Below are positions 8,483 through 16,379 of a stretch of DNA of 64,000 nt, piece by piece. The notes under the pieces were generated by a model. That model made no database searches and was not told the DNA's origin. It saw only the letters and a program-made list of their open reading frames with translations. The stretch lies in contig CAVPSA010000033.1 of NCBI GenBank assembly GCA_963707905.1, forward strand, positions 123,333-187,332, read 5' to 3'. The stretch's first letter is position 1; the number at the start of each line of letters is the position of its first letter. Source of the stretch: DASXKD01 sp963707905. Its GTDB lineage: Bacteria; Actinomycetota; Actinomycetes; Streptosporangiales; Streptosporangiaceae. A program made the translations under genes and the position numbers.

Positions 8483-8933
8483 TGCCACCGCGGACCACGA
8501 CCACCGGGCAGAACGCGCCGGAGACGCAGTGGATGCTCACCGAGCCGACCAGCATCCCGGTGAACGCCCCATGCCCCTGCTTGCCGACGACGAGGAGATC
8601 TGCCTCCCTGGACGCCTCGATCAGGGCCTGGGCGGGGTGCCCGTAGGCGGTGCTCTTCTCCACCCCAGCGGTTTCCTGGCCCTCGTAGGCCTTGGCGATC
8701 GCCGCGTCGAGGGTCTGGTGCATCTCCGCCTCGGTCTGCCCGCGGATGGGCTCCGGGGTGACTCCCTCCGGCGGGCCGCCCGCTACGCCGGGGTAGTGCC
8801 AGGCCAGCAGGGCACGCACCCGCGCACCGGTCGCCGTGGCGTAACGCGCCGCCCAGCGCAGCGCCGCTACCGACTCGGCCGAGCCGTCGACGCCGACCAC
8901 CACGAGTTCCTGCCCGCTGCCGTCACCGCTCAT
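8472..8933 (-). CDS. universal stress protein (UspA family)
   Basis: A single-domain UspA protein of 153 aa. It starts VVVGVDGSAESVAALRWA and ends with the nucleotide-binding signature VVGKQGHGAFTGMLVGSVSIHCVSGAFCPVVVV (G-2X-G-9X-G-S type), so ATP binding is likely. ATG 8933 has GGAGG eight bases upstream. It is first in an operon with xfp and ackA and overlaps xfp. USP genes beside fermentation genes are typical of DosR-type regulons. The box at 9003-9016 lies 70 bases upstream. Confidence 0.92.
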   Translation of the reverse strand: MSGDGSGQELVVVGVDGSAESVAALRWAARYATATGARVRALLAWHYPGVAGGPPEGVTPEPIRGQTEAEMHQTLDAAIAKAYEGQETAGVEKSTAYGHPAQALIEASREADLLVVGKQGHGAFTGMLVGSVSIHCVSGAFCPVVVVRGGNGG

Positions 8934-9002
8934 TGCCCTCCGCCTTCCCTTGCCCGATAAATCTCCCGCAGCCATCGAACCGGGCTGGCGGACCTATGTA
9001 CA

Positions 9003-9016
9003 GGGCCAATGGTCCC
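9003..9016. promoter_or_regulatory. DosR-like box (USP-xfp-ackA side)
   Basis: GGGCCAATGGTCCC, a 14-bp imperfect palindrome of the recurring type, lies in the 231-bp divergent gap. It is 70 bases upstream of the USP-xfp-ackA operon. Confidence 0.6.
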
Positions 9017-9061
9017 ATGGGCACCAGCGGTCACCCCAGATGGCCCTTTGGATGATCATCG

Positions 9062-9075
9062 GGGACCTACGTCCC
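9062..9075. promoter_or_regulatory. DosR-like box (permease side)
   Basis: GGGACCTACGTCCC has both perfect GGGAC and GTCCC arms. It lies 90 bases upstream of the permease ATG at 9165 and is one of the best matches to the mycobacterial DosR core in the window. Confidence 0.7.
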
Positions 9076-9164
9076 TGGCTGGGGCTGCATACCGGGGCTG
9101 AGGCTGGAGTTGCAAGTGAGAGCACAGCACGGGAGTCAATGGCGACCCCCGGGAGGAGGTATCC

Positions 9165-10604
9165 ATGTCCACCACGACGACCCCCCGCGGTCGGCCGAAG
9201 CCACACGGGGAGCTATCACCACGCAATCAGCAGAAGGCCCGCGCGCTGGGGCTGACCTCAGCGACCGGGCTGGTCATCGGCAGCATCATCGGGACCGGGG
9301 TCTTCGCGATGCCCGCCGTCCTGGCCGGCGCGGGCACAAGCTCGCTGCTGACACTGGGGGTCATCGCCCTGGGCGCGACGTTGCTGGCGGTGATGTTCGG
9401 CCAGTTGACCAAGCGGGTGCCCAACTCCGACGGCGGGCTGTACGCATACGCCCGGCACGAGTTCGGTGACTTCGCCGGTTACCTCACCGGCTGGTGCTAC
9501 TGGATCCAGGCATGGGCGGGCAACGCTGCCATCGTCTCGGCCTGGGTCTTCTACGTGGATGCGCTGTTCGGCATCAATCCGTCCGGCATGGGGAACTGGG
9601 GCATTGCCCTGATCGGCCTGTGGGTGCCGGCCATGGTGAACCTGGCCGGGGTCAAGCAGATGGCCTGGTTCCAGAACCTGACCGTGGTGCTGAAGTTCCT
9701 CCCGCTGCTCTTCGTGGGCATCGTGGGCTGGTTCTTCGTGTCCAGCGGCAACTTCGGCGCGTTCAACGCCTCGGGCGGCAGCCTGTACGGCGCGATCGGG
9801 ATCGCCGCCGGGGTTGCCCTGTTCTCCTTCATCGGCATCGAGGTGGCGGCCATCACGGCCAAGCGGGTGGAAAACCCCCGCAAGAACGTCGGCCGCGCGT
9901 CGGTGTTCGGCACGCTCGCTGCCGCCATTCTTTACCTGGTGGTCACGGCCGCGATCATGGGCCTGGTGCCGCACCACGCACTGGTCAACGACACCGCGCC
10001 GTTCGTCACCGCGTTCGGCACGATCTTCACGCACGGCGTGTGGGCGGGCAAGCTGGTCGCCGCGCTGGCCGTGGTGTCCGGGATCGGGGCGCTGAACGGC
10101 TGGACCCTGGTCACCACCGAGGTGGCAAGGGCGGCTGCGCAGGATGGCCTGTTCCCGAAGGCCTTCGCCTGGGCCGACCGCAAGGGCACGGCCTGGTTCG
10201 GCGTCGTGATGGCGGCGCTGCTGCCCTCGATACTGATGCTGTGGAGCTACACCACGGCCACCGGGCTGAAGGTGTTCACCGACCTGGTCGACCTGACCGT
10301 GGTCACCGTGGCCATCCCGTACCTGTTCTCGGCCTGTGCGCAGCTCACCTACCTGGTGTCCAGGCGGCGCCGGGTGCAGGGGTGGGCGCTGGCCAGGGAC
10401 CTGACCATCGCCGGGGCCGGTGTGATGTTCTCGATGTGGGTCACGTTCGCCGCCGGTTACCAGGCCGTGTACCAGGCGCTGATCGTCGTCCTCATCGGCG
10501 TCATCATCTACGCCTTCCTCAAGGCGCAGCGGGAACGGGCCGGCCAGGTCGCCGCGCCAGTGGAGACCCCGCCGCTTGAGCCCGCGCCGGGTACGGGCAG
10601 CTAA
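9165..10604 (+). CDS. APC-family amino-acid permease/antiporter
   Basis: A 479-aa transporter of the amino acid-polyamine-organocation family with about 12 membrane segments. The first helix carries GLVIGSIIGTGVFAMPA, the substrate-binding GSGIFG-like loop. FSFIGIEVAAITAKRVENPRKN is the TM6 and following loop typical of basic amino acid antiporters. An arginine/ornithine or similar exchange would suit the arginine deiminase operon at 53.5 kb, but that is inference from content, not adjacency. GGAGGAGG at 9151-9158 fixes the ATG. A strong DosR-like box lies upstream and a terminator follows. Confidence 0.85.
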   Translation: MSTTTTPRGRPKPHGELSPRNQQKARALGLTSATGLVIGSIIGTGVFAMPAVLAGAGTSSLLTLGVIALGATLLAVMFGQLTKRVPNSDGGLYAYARHEFGDFAGYLTGWCYWIQAWAGNAAIVSAWVFYVDALFGINPSGMGNWGIALIGLWVPAMVNLAGVKQMAWFQNLTVVLKFLPLLFVGIVGWFFVSSGNFGAFNASGGSLYGAIGIAAGVALFSFIGIEVAAITAKRVENPRKNVGRASVFGTLAAAILYLVVTAAIMGLVPHHALVNDTAPFVTAFGTIFTHGVWAGKLVAALAVVSGIGALNGWTLVTTEVARAAAQDGLFPKAFAWADRKGTAWFGVVMAALLPSILMLWSYTTATGLKVFTDLVDLTVVTVAIPYLFSACAQLTYLVSRRRRVQGWALARDLTIAGAGVMFSMWVTFAAGYQAVYQALIVVLIGVIIYAFLKAQRERAGQVAAPVETPPLEPAPGTGS

Positions 10605-10620
10605 CTCCCGGCAGCAGAAC

Positions 10621-10650
10621 CTCGCCGCCCCTCCCCAGGGGGGCGGCGAG
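10621..10650. terminator. strong hairpin terminator after permease
   Basis: CTCGCCGCCCC and GGGGCGGCGAG form an 11-bp perfect stem, followed by ATTTCTT. It lies 16 bases after the permease stop codon. Confidence 0.85.
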
Positions 10651-10776
10651 ATTTCTTGTCCAGCGCAGTCACCAGGCCAGGAAGCGCTCAGGGTACCGTC
10701 GTGGGCGTGCACATCATCCGGGGGCCCTGCCACATCGGCGATTACCCGCCCGACCCCGACCTCGGGGGGTGACGTC

Positions 10777-12930
10777 ATGGCCCGCAGCCTTCTGGTGGTG
10801 CCCGCCTCACCCTCGGCCGGCCTGGCCAGCACTTGCCTCGGACTGGTGCGGGCCCTGGACCGGCGGGGCGTGCGGGTCGCGTTCGTCAAGCCGGTCGGGC
10901 AGCCGCGGGACAACGGCGCTGCCGACCGGTCGGCTGCCCTGGTCGCGGCCGTCTCGGCGCTGCGCCCGCCGGACGCGGTTCCCGCGGCCGAGGTCGAGCA
11001 GGAGCTCAGCGAGGGTGGGCTCGAGGCCGTGCTTGAGAAGATCGTCGCTGCCTGGGAGCCGGTCTACGACCAGTCGGAGGTCGTCGTCATCGAGGCGGTC
11101 AGCCCGGGGGCGGCCAGGCTCTACGCCGCGGAATTCAACCGGGCGCTCGCCCAGGCACTCGACGCCGACGTGGTGCTGGCCGGCCGCTGGCCGCCGGCCG
11201 CGGGCGCCGGGCCTGTGGCAGCCGGGGAAGGGGCTGCGGAGCCGGCGGGTTCGGCTGATGGCCAGGCCGGGGGTGCCGCCGCACAGGTGGCCGAGTCGCT
11301 CGCCATCACGGCGGCCGGTTACCAGTCCGGCGAGAACGCGCGTGTGGTCGGCTGTGTGGTCCATGACGTGCCCGCCGGCGGCCCCACTCCGGTGGAACGG
11401 CTGCACGCGGCCCTGGCCCGGCGCGGGCTGCGGCTGATCGCTGCCGTGCCGCACCGGCCCGAACTGGCCTGGCTGCGCGTGCGTGACCTGGTCCTTCAGC
11501 TGCGCCCGCAGGTGCTCAGCGCCGGCGACCAATCCCGGCGCATCAAGGATGTGGCGGTATTCGCCCAGGGCGTCCCCGGCGGCCTGCGCGTACTAACCGA
11601 CGGCCGTCTCGTGGTGGTTCCCGGAGACCGTCACGACGTGGTCATGGCCGCCTGCCTCGCCGCGCTCAACGGCACGCGGCTGGCTGCCCTGCTGCTCAGC
11701 ACCGGGACCGCGCCGGACCCGCGGGTGTGGGAGCTCGCCAGGGCAGCGACGGCCACCGGCCTGCCCGTTCTGATGGTCGGGCAGAACAGCTACGAGACCG
11801 CGACCCTGGTGGGTGACCTCGATCCAGGTCTGCCCGCCGACGACACGGAGCGGATCGAGGGCGTGACCGGCAATATCGCTGATGCGCTGGACCAGCCCTG
11901 GCTGGAGTCGCTGCGCAGCCCGGCCCGGCCGCGCCGGCTCAGCCCTGCCGCGTTCCGTTACCAGCTTGTCGAGCTGGCCCGCGCGGCCGGTGCCCGGATA
12001 GTCCTGCCCGAAGGGACCGAACCCCGGGTGGTACAGGCCGCGGTCGCGTGCGCCGAGCGGGGCATCGCCCGCAGCGTCCTGCTGGGGCCACCGGACCAGG
12101 TGACCAGTGTGGTCCGCAGCCTGGGACTGCGGCTGCCCGAGGGCATCATCGTGACCGATCCCGCTGCCATCGCCGGGCGGTACGTGACCCAGCTCGCCAT
12201 GCTCCGGCGGCACCGGGGCTGGACCGAAGACGTGGCCCGCGAGCACCTCGCCGACCCGATCACGGTCGGCACCATGATGCTCTGGGCGGGTGAGGTGGAC
12301 GGCCTGGTCGCTGGCGCGGCGCACACCACTGCGGCGACGGTCCGGCCCGCGCTGCAGATCCTGGGCACCAAGCCGGGCAGCCGGCTGGTGTCGTCGGTCT
12401 TCTTCATGTGCCTGCCCGACGAGGTGGTCGTCTACGGCGACTGTGCCATCAATCCCCAGCCGAGTGCCGAGGACCTGGCCGACATCGCCATCCAGAGCGC
12501 GGCGTCGGCGCGTGCCTTCGGCATCGCGCCGAGGGTCGCGATGATCAGTTTCAGCACCGGGACGTCCGGGACCGGCAGCGACGTGGACAAGGTCGCCGAG
12601 GCGACCCGGCTCGTGGCCGAACGTGCCCCTGGCCTGGCCGTCGACGGCCCGCTGCAGTACGACGCCGCGGCCATCGCGTCGGTGGGCCGGGCCAAGCGGC
12701 CCGGCAGCACGGTCGCCGGACGGGCCAGCGTCTTCATCTTCCCCGACCTGGACACCGGCAACACGACCTACAAGGCGGTGCAGCGCAGCGCGCACGTCGT
12801 CAGCATCGGCCCGATGCTGCAGGGCCTGGCCAAGCCGGTCAACGACCTGAGCCGGGGCGCCCTGGTCGATGACGTCATGTACACCATCGCCCTCACCGCG
12901 GTCCAGTCGCGCGCGGATGTCTCCCGGTGA
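10777..12930 (+). CDS. pta: phosphate acetyltransferase, long (DRTGG-domain) form
   Basis: Phosphotransacetylase (acetyl-CoA + Pi to acetyl-phosphate + CoA), 717 aa. The N-terminal P-loop-like region reads SLLVVPASPSAGLASTCLGLVRAL and continues into a DRTGG-type domain. The catalytic PTA_PTB domain runs from about residue 390 (RYQLVELARAAGARIVLPEGTEPRVVQAA) to the end, with SSVFFMCLPDEV and FPDLDTGNTTYKAVQR. ATG 10777 follows a G-rich site. It overlaps the phosphoglycerate mutase start by four bases (GTGA). It links PFOR-derived acetyl-CoA to acetyl-phosphate and AckA. No clear DosR-like box is visible in the 172-base upstream gap. Confidence 0.95.
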   Translation: MARSLLVVPASPSAGLASTCLGLVRALDRRGVRVAFVKPVGQPRDNGAADRSAALVAAVSALRPPDAVPAAEVEQELSEGGLEAVLEKIVAAWEPVYDQSEVVVIEAVSPGAARLYAAEFNRALAQALDADVVLAGRWPPAAGAGPVAAGEGAAEPAGSADGQAGGAAAQVAESLAITAAGYQSGENARVVGCVVHDVPAGGPTPVERLHAALARRGLRLIAAVPHRPELAWLRVRDLVLQLRPQVLSAGDQSRRIKDVAVFAQGVPGGLRVLTDGRLVVVPGDRHDVVMAACLAALNGTRLAALLLSTGTAPDPRVWELARAATATGLPVLMVGQNSYETATLVGDLDPGLPADDTERIEGVTGNIADALDQPWLESLRSPARPRRLSPAAFRYQLVELARAAGARIVLPEGTEPRVVQAAVACAERGIARSVLLGPPDQVTSVVRSLGLRLPEGIIVTDPAAIAGRYVTQLAMLRRHRGWTEDVAREHLADPITVGTMMLWAGEVDGLVAGAAHTTAATVRPALQILGTKPGSRLVSSVFFMCLPDEVVVYGDCAINPQPSAEDLADIAIQSAASARAFGIAPRVAMISFSTGTSGTGSDVDKVAEATRLVAERAPGLAVDGPLQYDAAAIASVGRAKRPGSTVAGRASVFIFPDLDTGNTTYKAVQRSAHVVSIGPMLQGLAKPVNDLSRGALVDDVMYTIALTAVQSRADVSR

Positions 12931-13679
12931 GCCAGCAGCGTGCCGAGGCCGCCCGTCTGGTGCTGTTGCGGCACGGCCAGAGCGAATGGAACGCGAAGAA
13001 CCGGTTCACCGGCTGGGCCAACCCGGACCTGACCGAGGCGGGGAAGCGGGACGCCGTGCGCGCCGGGCGACTGCTCGGCGCGCGCCGCCTGCTGCCGGAC
13101 ACCGTCCATACCTCGCTTCAGCGGCGCGCCATCCACAGCGCGGACCTGGCCCTGGCGGCATGCGACCGGGACTGGATCGCGGTGCACCGCTCCTGGCGGC
13201 TGAACGGCCGGCATTACGGCGCGCTGCAGGGCAAGGACAAGGTGCAGGCCCGGGCGGAGTTCGGCGAACAGCAGGTCCAGCTCTGGCGCCGCTCCTACGC
13301 CGTGCCGCCGCCTGCCGCTGACGCCGCGGACAAGCCGTCCGCCGACCCCCGGTATGCCACGCTGCCGCCCGAGGCACGGCCGCGGGCCGAGTCGCTTCGC
13401 GACGTCACGGCGCGGCTGCTGCCGTACTGGTACGACTGCATAATCCCCGGCCTGCGCCCCGGCGTCACCGTGCTGGTCGTCTCGCACGGCAACACGCTGC
13501 GGGCACTGGTCAAGCACCTGGAAGCGATCGGTGACGAGGAGATCGCCGCCGTGGAGATAGCCCACGGCGTTCCGCTCGTCTACGAGCTGGGCCCCGGCCT
13601 GCGGCCGCTGTCGGCTGGCCGCTACCTGACACAAGGAGCTGACGGCGAATGTCAGTGGACGGGCACCGGCTCGCTGTAG
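12927..13679 (+). CDS. gpmA: 2,3-bisphosphoglycerate-dependent phosphoglycerate mutase
   Basis: A histidine-phosphatase-fold mutase converting 3-phosphoglycerate to 2-phosphoglycerate, 250 aa. It shows LVLLRHGQSEWNAKNRFTGW with the phospho-accepting His, SLQRRAIHSADLAL, RLNGRHYGALQGKDK and VSHGNTLRALVKHLE with the second catalytic His. These are full dPGM features rather than those of a generic phosphatase. It is translationally coupled to pta (GTGA overlap), an unusual pairing that puts lower glycolysis under the same control as acetate metabolism. The internal loop AVPPPAADAADKPSADPRY is standard for the family. Confidence 0.92.
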   Translation: MSQQRAEAARLVLLRHGQSEWNAKNRFTGWANPDLTEAGKRDAVRAGRLLGARRLLPDTVHTSLQRRAIHSADLALAACDRDWIAVHRSWRLNGRHYGALQGKDKVQARAEFGEQQVQLWRRSYAVPPPAADAADKPSADPRYATLPPEARPRAESLRDVTARLLPYWYDCIIPGLRPGVTVLVVSHGNTLRALVKHLEAIGDEEIAAVEIAHGVPLVYELGPGLRPLSAGRYLTQGADGECQWTGTGSL

Positions 13680-13698
13680 CGGTCCGCGGGCTCCCGGC

Positions 13699-15492
13699 TC
13701 AGCTGTCATCGGTGCCATCGTGGCCTGGCTGGTCTTGCTCCCTGGCCCATGCCTGGTAGGCCCGGACCGCGGTAGGGAGTGTCGGGAAGAGCCGCTCTTC
13801 ACCGATCTCTTCGGCCAGTCCGAAGGAGCGCAGCCTGGCCAGCAGATCCTGTTTGACGCGGGCGAGGGCGAAGACCGCGCCTTGCCGGGTGATTTCCTCG
13901 CGGACCGCGTCGAGGGCCTCCAAGGCGGTGAAGTCGACCTCCACGTTCGCTTCGACGTTCAGCACGAACCAGCGCAGCGGGCCCGGTCCCAGGGTGGCGG
14001 CGCGCATCGCCCGGCGGCGGAAGTCCTCGGCGTTGGCGAAGAACAACGGCGCGTCGTAGCGGTACACGACCAGCCCCGAGATGGTCTGCGCGCCGGGATA
14101 GTCGTCCACGTCGTGCATGCCCGCCAGGCCCGGAACAAGTCCCAGGATCGCATCATGCGGGCGGGCCACCCGGACCAGCAGGTCGGCCACTGACAGCCCG
14201 ACCGCGACCAGCACCCCGTACAAGATGTTCAAGCCGAGAACGCCCACGCAGGTCGCAAGGGCGATGGCCAGTTCGGTGCGGCGGAACGCGAACAGCCGCC
14301 GGAACGCTTTGATGTCAATCAGCCGCAGCGCCGCGTAGATGACGATCGCGCCAAGTGCAGCGGCCGGAAAGTGCGCGAGCACCGGCCGGGCGAACAGCAG
14401 CACGCCAACAACCGCTATCGCCGCGGTCAGCGAGTAGAGCTGGGTCCGGCTGCCGGTCGCCACGCCAATGGCTGTCCGGGACGCGCTGGAGCTTACCGGG
14501 AAGCCGTGCATCAGGCTCGCGCCGACGTTGGCGGTGCCGAGCGCCAGCAACTCCCGGTTGGCCGCGATCAGCTCCGCACGCCGCGCGAACGACCGCGCGG
14601 TCAGCACGTCATCGCTGAAGCCCACGATCAGCACGGTGAACGCCGGGAGCAGCAGCTCGCGCAGCACAGCGGGGTGAACGTCGGGCAGCCCAGGGACTGG
14701 CAGCGCCGCCGGGATCGGGCCGACGACGGCAACGCCATGGCTGGTCAGGCCGAAAGCCGCGGTGACGGCGGTGGCCCCGAGTATGGCCAGCAGCGGGCCG
14801 GGTGCGTGGGGCCAGCGCGACTGCAGCACCAGCAAGAAGATCAGGACCGCTGTTGCCATGGCGACCGTTGCGGGCTGTATCTGCCCCAGGTGGCTGGCGA
14901 GTGAGGCGATCTGGGCGCCGAACTCCTGCCCGGTGACCGGCACGCCGGTGACCCGCCGCAACTGGTCGGCGATCATGACCACCGCCACGCCCGCGAGATA
15001 GCCGACCAGCACCGGCCGCGACAGCAGATCCGCGACGAACCCCAGCCGCATCAGCCAGGCAGCTACCGACATCACTCCAACCAGCAACGCGAGGGTCGTG
15101 GCGAGCCCGGTGTACCGCGCCGGATCCCCGGTGGCAAGCGGCCCGATCGCGACGGCCGTCATCAACGCGGTGGTAGCTTCCGGGCCCATCGACAGGGACG
15201 TAGACGAGCCGAGCATGGCATAGATCACCAGCGCGGGCAGGGCCGCCCACAAGCCGGCCACCGGGGGCAGTCCCGCGACGGTCGCATACGCCATGACCTG
15301 CGGGACCAGATAGGCCGCCACGGTGACACCGGCAATGAGGTCACCGCGCAGCCAGGAACGCTGGTAACTACGCAGCAGGGCTGCCCCTGAAGCCACACCG
15401 GTATAGGTACCCGCCCACCGTCCCGCGAGCGCTCCGCGGCGATGCGAACGGCCACGGCAGTACCCATTGCCACCGGCCGGCCGCGCAGCCAT
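13699..15492 (-). CDS. SulP-family anion transporter with STAS domain
   Basis: A 597-aa SulP (SLC26-like) transporter for sulfate, bicarbonate or another anion. The membrane part starts LRSYQRSWLRGDLIAGVTVAAYLVPQVMAYA, the family's entry motif, and has about 12 membrane segments. A STAS domain covers the last 140 residues (SGLVVYRYDAPLFFANAEDF). I chose ATG 15492 (MAARPAGG): the in-frame ATG at 15630 would run through the DosR-like box at 15525-15538 and into the divergent gene's leader. Transported ion unknown. It sits head-to-head with the second Rv1733c-like gene and probably shares its control region. Confidence 0.88.
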   Translation of the reverse strand: MAARPAGGNGYCRGRSHRRGALAGRWAGTYTGVASGAALLRSYQRSWLRGDLIAGVTVAAYLVPQVMAYATVAGLPPVAGLWAALPALVIYAMLGSSTSLSMGPEATTALMTAVAIGPLATGDPARYTGLATTLALLVGVMSVAAWLMRLGFVADLLSRPVLVGYLAGVAVVMIADQLRRVTGVPVTGQEFGAQIASLASHLGQIQPATVAMATAVLIFLLVLQSRWPHAPGPLLAILGATAVTAAFGLTSHGVAVVGPIPAALPVPGLPDVHPAVLRELLLPAFTVLIVGFSDDVLTARSFARRAELIAANRELLALGTANVGASLMHGFPVSSSASRTAIGVATGSRTQLYSLTAAIAVVGVLLFARPVLAHFPAAALGAIVIYAALRLIDIKAFRRLFAFRRTELAIALATCVGVLGLNILYGVLVAVGLSVADLLVRVARPHDAILGLVPGLAGMHDVDDYPGAQTISGLVVYRYDAPLFFANAEDFRRRAMRAATLGPGPLRWFVLNVEANVEVDFTALEALDAVREEITRQGAVFALARVKQDLLARLRSFGLAEEIGEERLFPTLPTAVRAYQAWAREQDQPGHDGTDDS

Positions 15493-15524
15493 ATCCGCGG
15501 ACTCGCGGGGTCTTCGCCGGGTCA

Positions 15525-15538
15525 GGGCCGAAGGTCCC
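15525..15538. promoter_or_regulatory. DosR-like box in divergent SulP / Rv1733c-like gap
   Basis: GGGCCGAAGGTCCC is a palindromic box 33 bases upstream of the SulP start and 74 bases upstream of the divergent Rv1733c-like start. One site could serve both genes. Confidence 0.65.
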
Positions 15539-15611
15539 GCTGGCGCGGGAGGTTTGGCCCCTGGCTTCAGGTGCCTCGCCGGCGGGAGGGTGGTCCGAGG
15601 AGGCATCCGCG

Positions 15612-16199
15612 ATGGGGCGATGGTCGGCACCTGTCACACGAGCCGCACGGGCGGTTCGTGTGCTGTGGCCTGACCAGAACCCGCTTCGGCGCCGCCTGGA
15701 CCGCGTGGAAGCTGCGATCGTGGCAGGGCTGGCCGTTGCATTCCTGGCCGCGGCGCCGGTAGCGGCGGTGACAGCGGGTCACCTGGCGTATGGGATCGCC
15801 GCCCGCAGCGCCAGCGCCCAGCGGTCCTGGCACCGGGTCCCCGCGGTCCTGCTGGCCAGCGCCACCGTGCCGGGCCAATTCGGGACTTCCGTGCCCGCCC
15901 GGTGGACCAGCCCCACGGGAGCGCGGCGCACCGGCATGGTGCCCGTGCTAGCGAGCGCCAGCGCCGGCAGCACTGTCATGGTGTGGATCGACGCCGCGGG
16001 CCAGCTGACCGACGGGCCGCTGCAGCGTGCCCAGGTGCGGGACCAGGCTGTCATGGCAGCCGTGCTCGCTCCGCTCGCGCTGGGCTGGCTGCTGGGTTGT
16101 GCGGGCCTGCTGGCCCATGGGGCACTGGGCCGACGGCGGATGACCGCATGGGATGACGACTGGCAGGCGACCGAGCCGCTGTGGACCAGGCGCCGCTGA
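15612..16199 (+). CDS. second Rv1733c-like membrane protein
   Basis: A 195-aa membrane protein of the same family as 1736-2347. It has NPLRRRLDRVEAAIVAGLAVAFLAAAPVAAV (first membrane segment), SVPARWTSPTG, VMVWIDAAGQLTDGP and a second hydrophobic stretch near residues 145-170. The WIDAAGQL motif matches the Rv1733c family closely. Its role is unknown, but in Mycobacterium tuberculosis Rv1733c is strongly induced by hypoxia through DosR. GAGGAGG eight bases upstream supports ATG 15612. Confidence 0.78.
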   Translation: MGRWSAPVTRAARAVRVLWPDQNPLRRRLDRVEAAIVAGLAVAFLAAAPVAAVTAGHLAYGIAARSASAQRSWHRVPAVLLASATVPGQFGTSVPARWTSPTGARRTGMVPVLASASAGSTVMVWIDAAGQLTDGPLQRAQVRDQAVMAAVLAPLALGWLLGCAGLLAHGALGRRRMTAWDDDWQATEPLWTRRR

Positions 16200-16225
16200 G
16201 CCTTGCAGCCCGTCCGGTTAAGGCG

Positions 16226-16239
16226 GGGACCTTCGGCCC
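16226..16239. promoter_or_regulatory. DosR-like box 1 upstream of P-type ATPase
   Basis: GGGACCTTCGGCCC, 141 bases upstream of the ATPase start. It forms a pair with the site at 16295. Confidence 0.6.
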
Positions 16240-16259
16240 GCGGGAGGCTGCCTGCGGCA

Positions 16260-16280
16260 CGCGGCCGTTATCGGGCCGCG
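16260..16280. terminator. short hairpin between Rv1733c-like gene and ATPase
   Basis: CGCGGCC and GGCCGCG form a 7-bp stem with a 7-base loop, with no T-run. It lies between the two DosR-like boxes and may terminate the upstream gene. Confidence 0.4.
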
Positions 16281-16294
16281 CGTCCCACGGCAAC

Positions 16295-16308
16295 AGGACT
16301 TATGTCCC
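16295..16308. promoter_or_regulatory. DosR-like box 2 upstream of P-type ATPase
   Basis: AGGACTTATGTCCC lies 72 bases upstream of the ATPase start. Only the first base departs from the GGGAC-N4-GTCCC pattern. Confidence 0.6.
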
Positions 16309-16379
16309 TGGATGGGGGCGACAGGTCAGCCGGATGCTAAGAGGCATGGTGTCTCTAGGCACGCCTTCGTCCCGCGGCA

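Noticed and set aside
6095..8563. 822-aa plus-strand open frame over the phosphoketolase gene
   Set aside because: It is antisense to xfp and its composition is typical of a GC-rich shadow frame.
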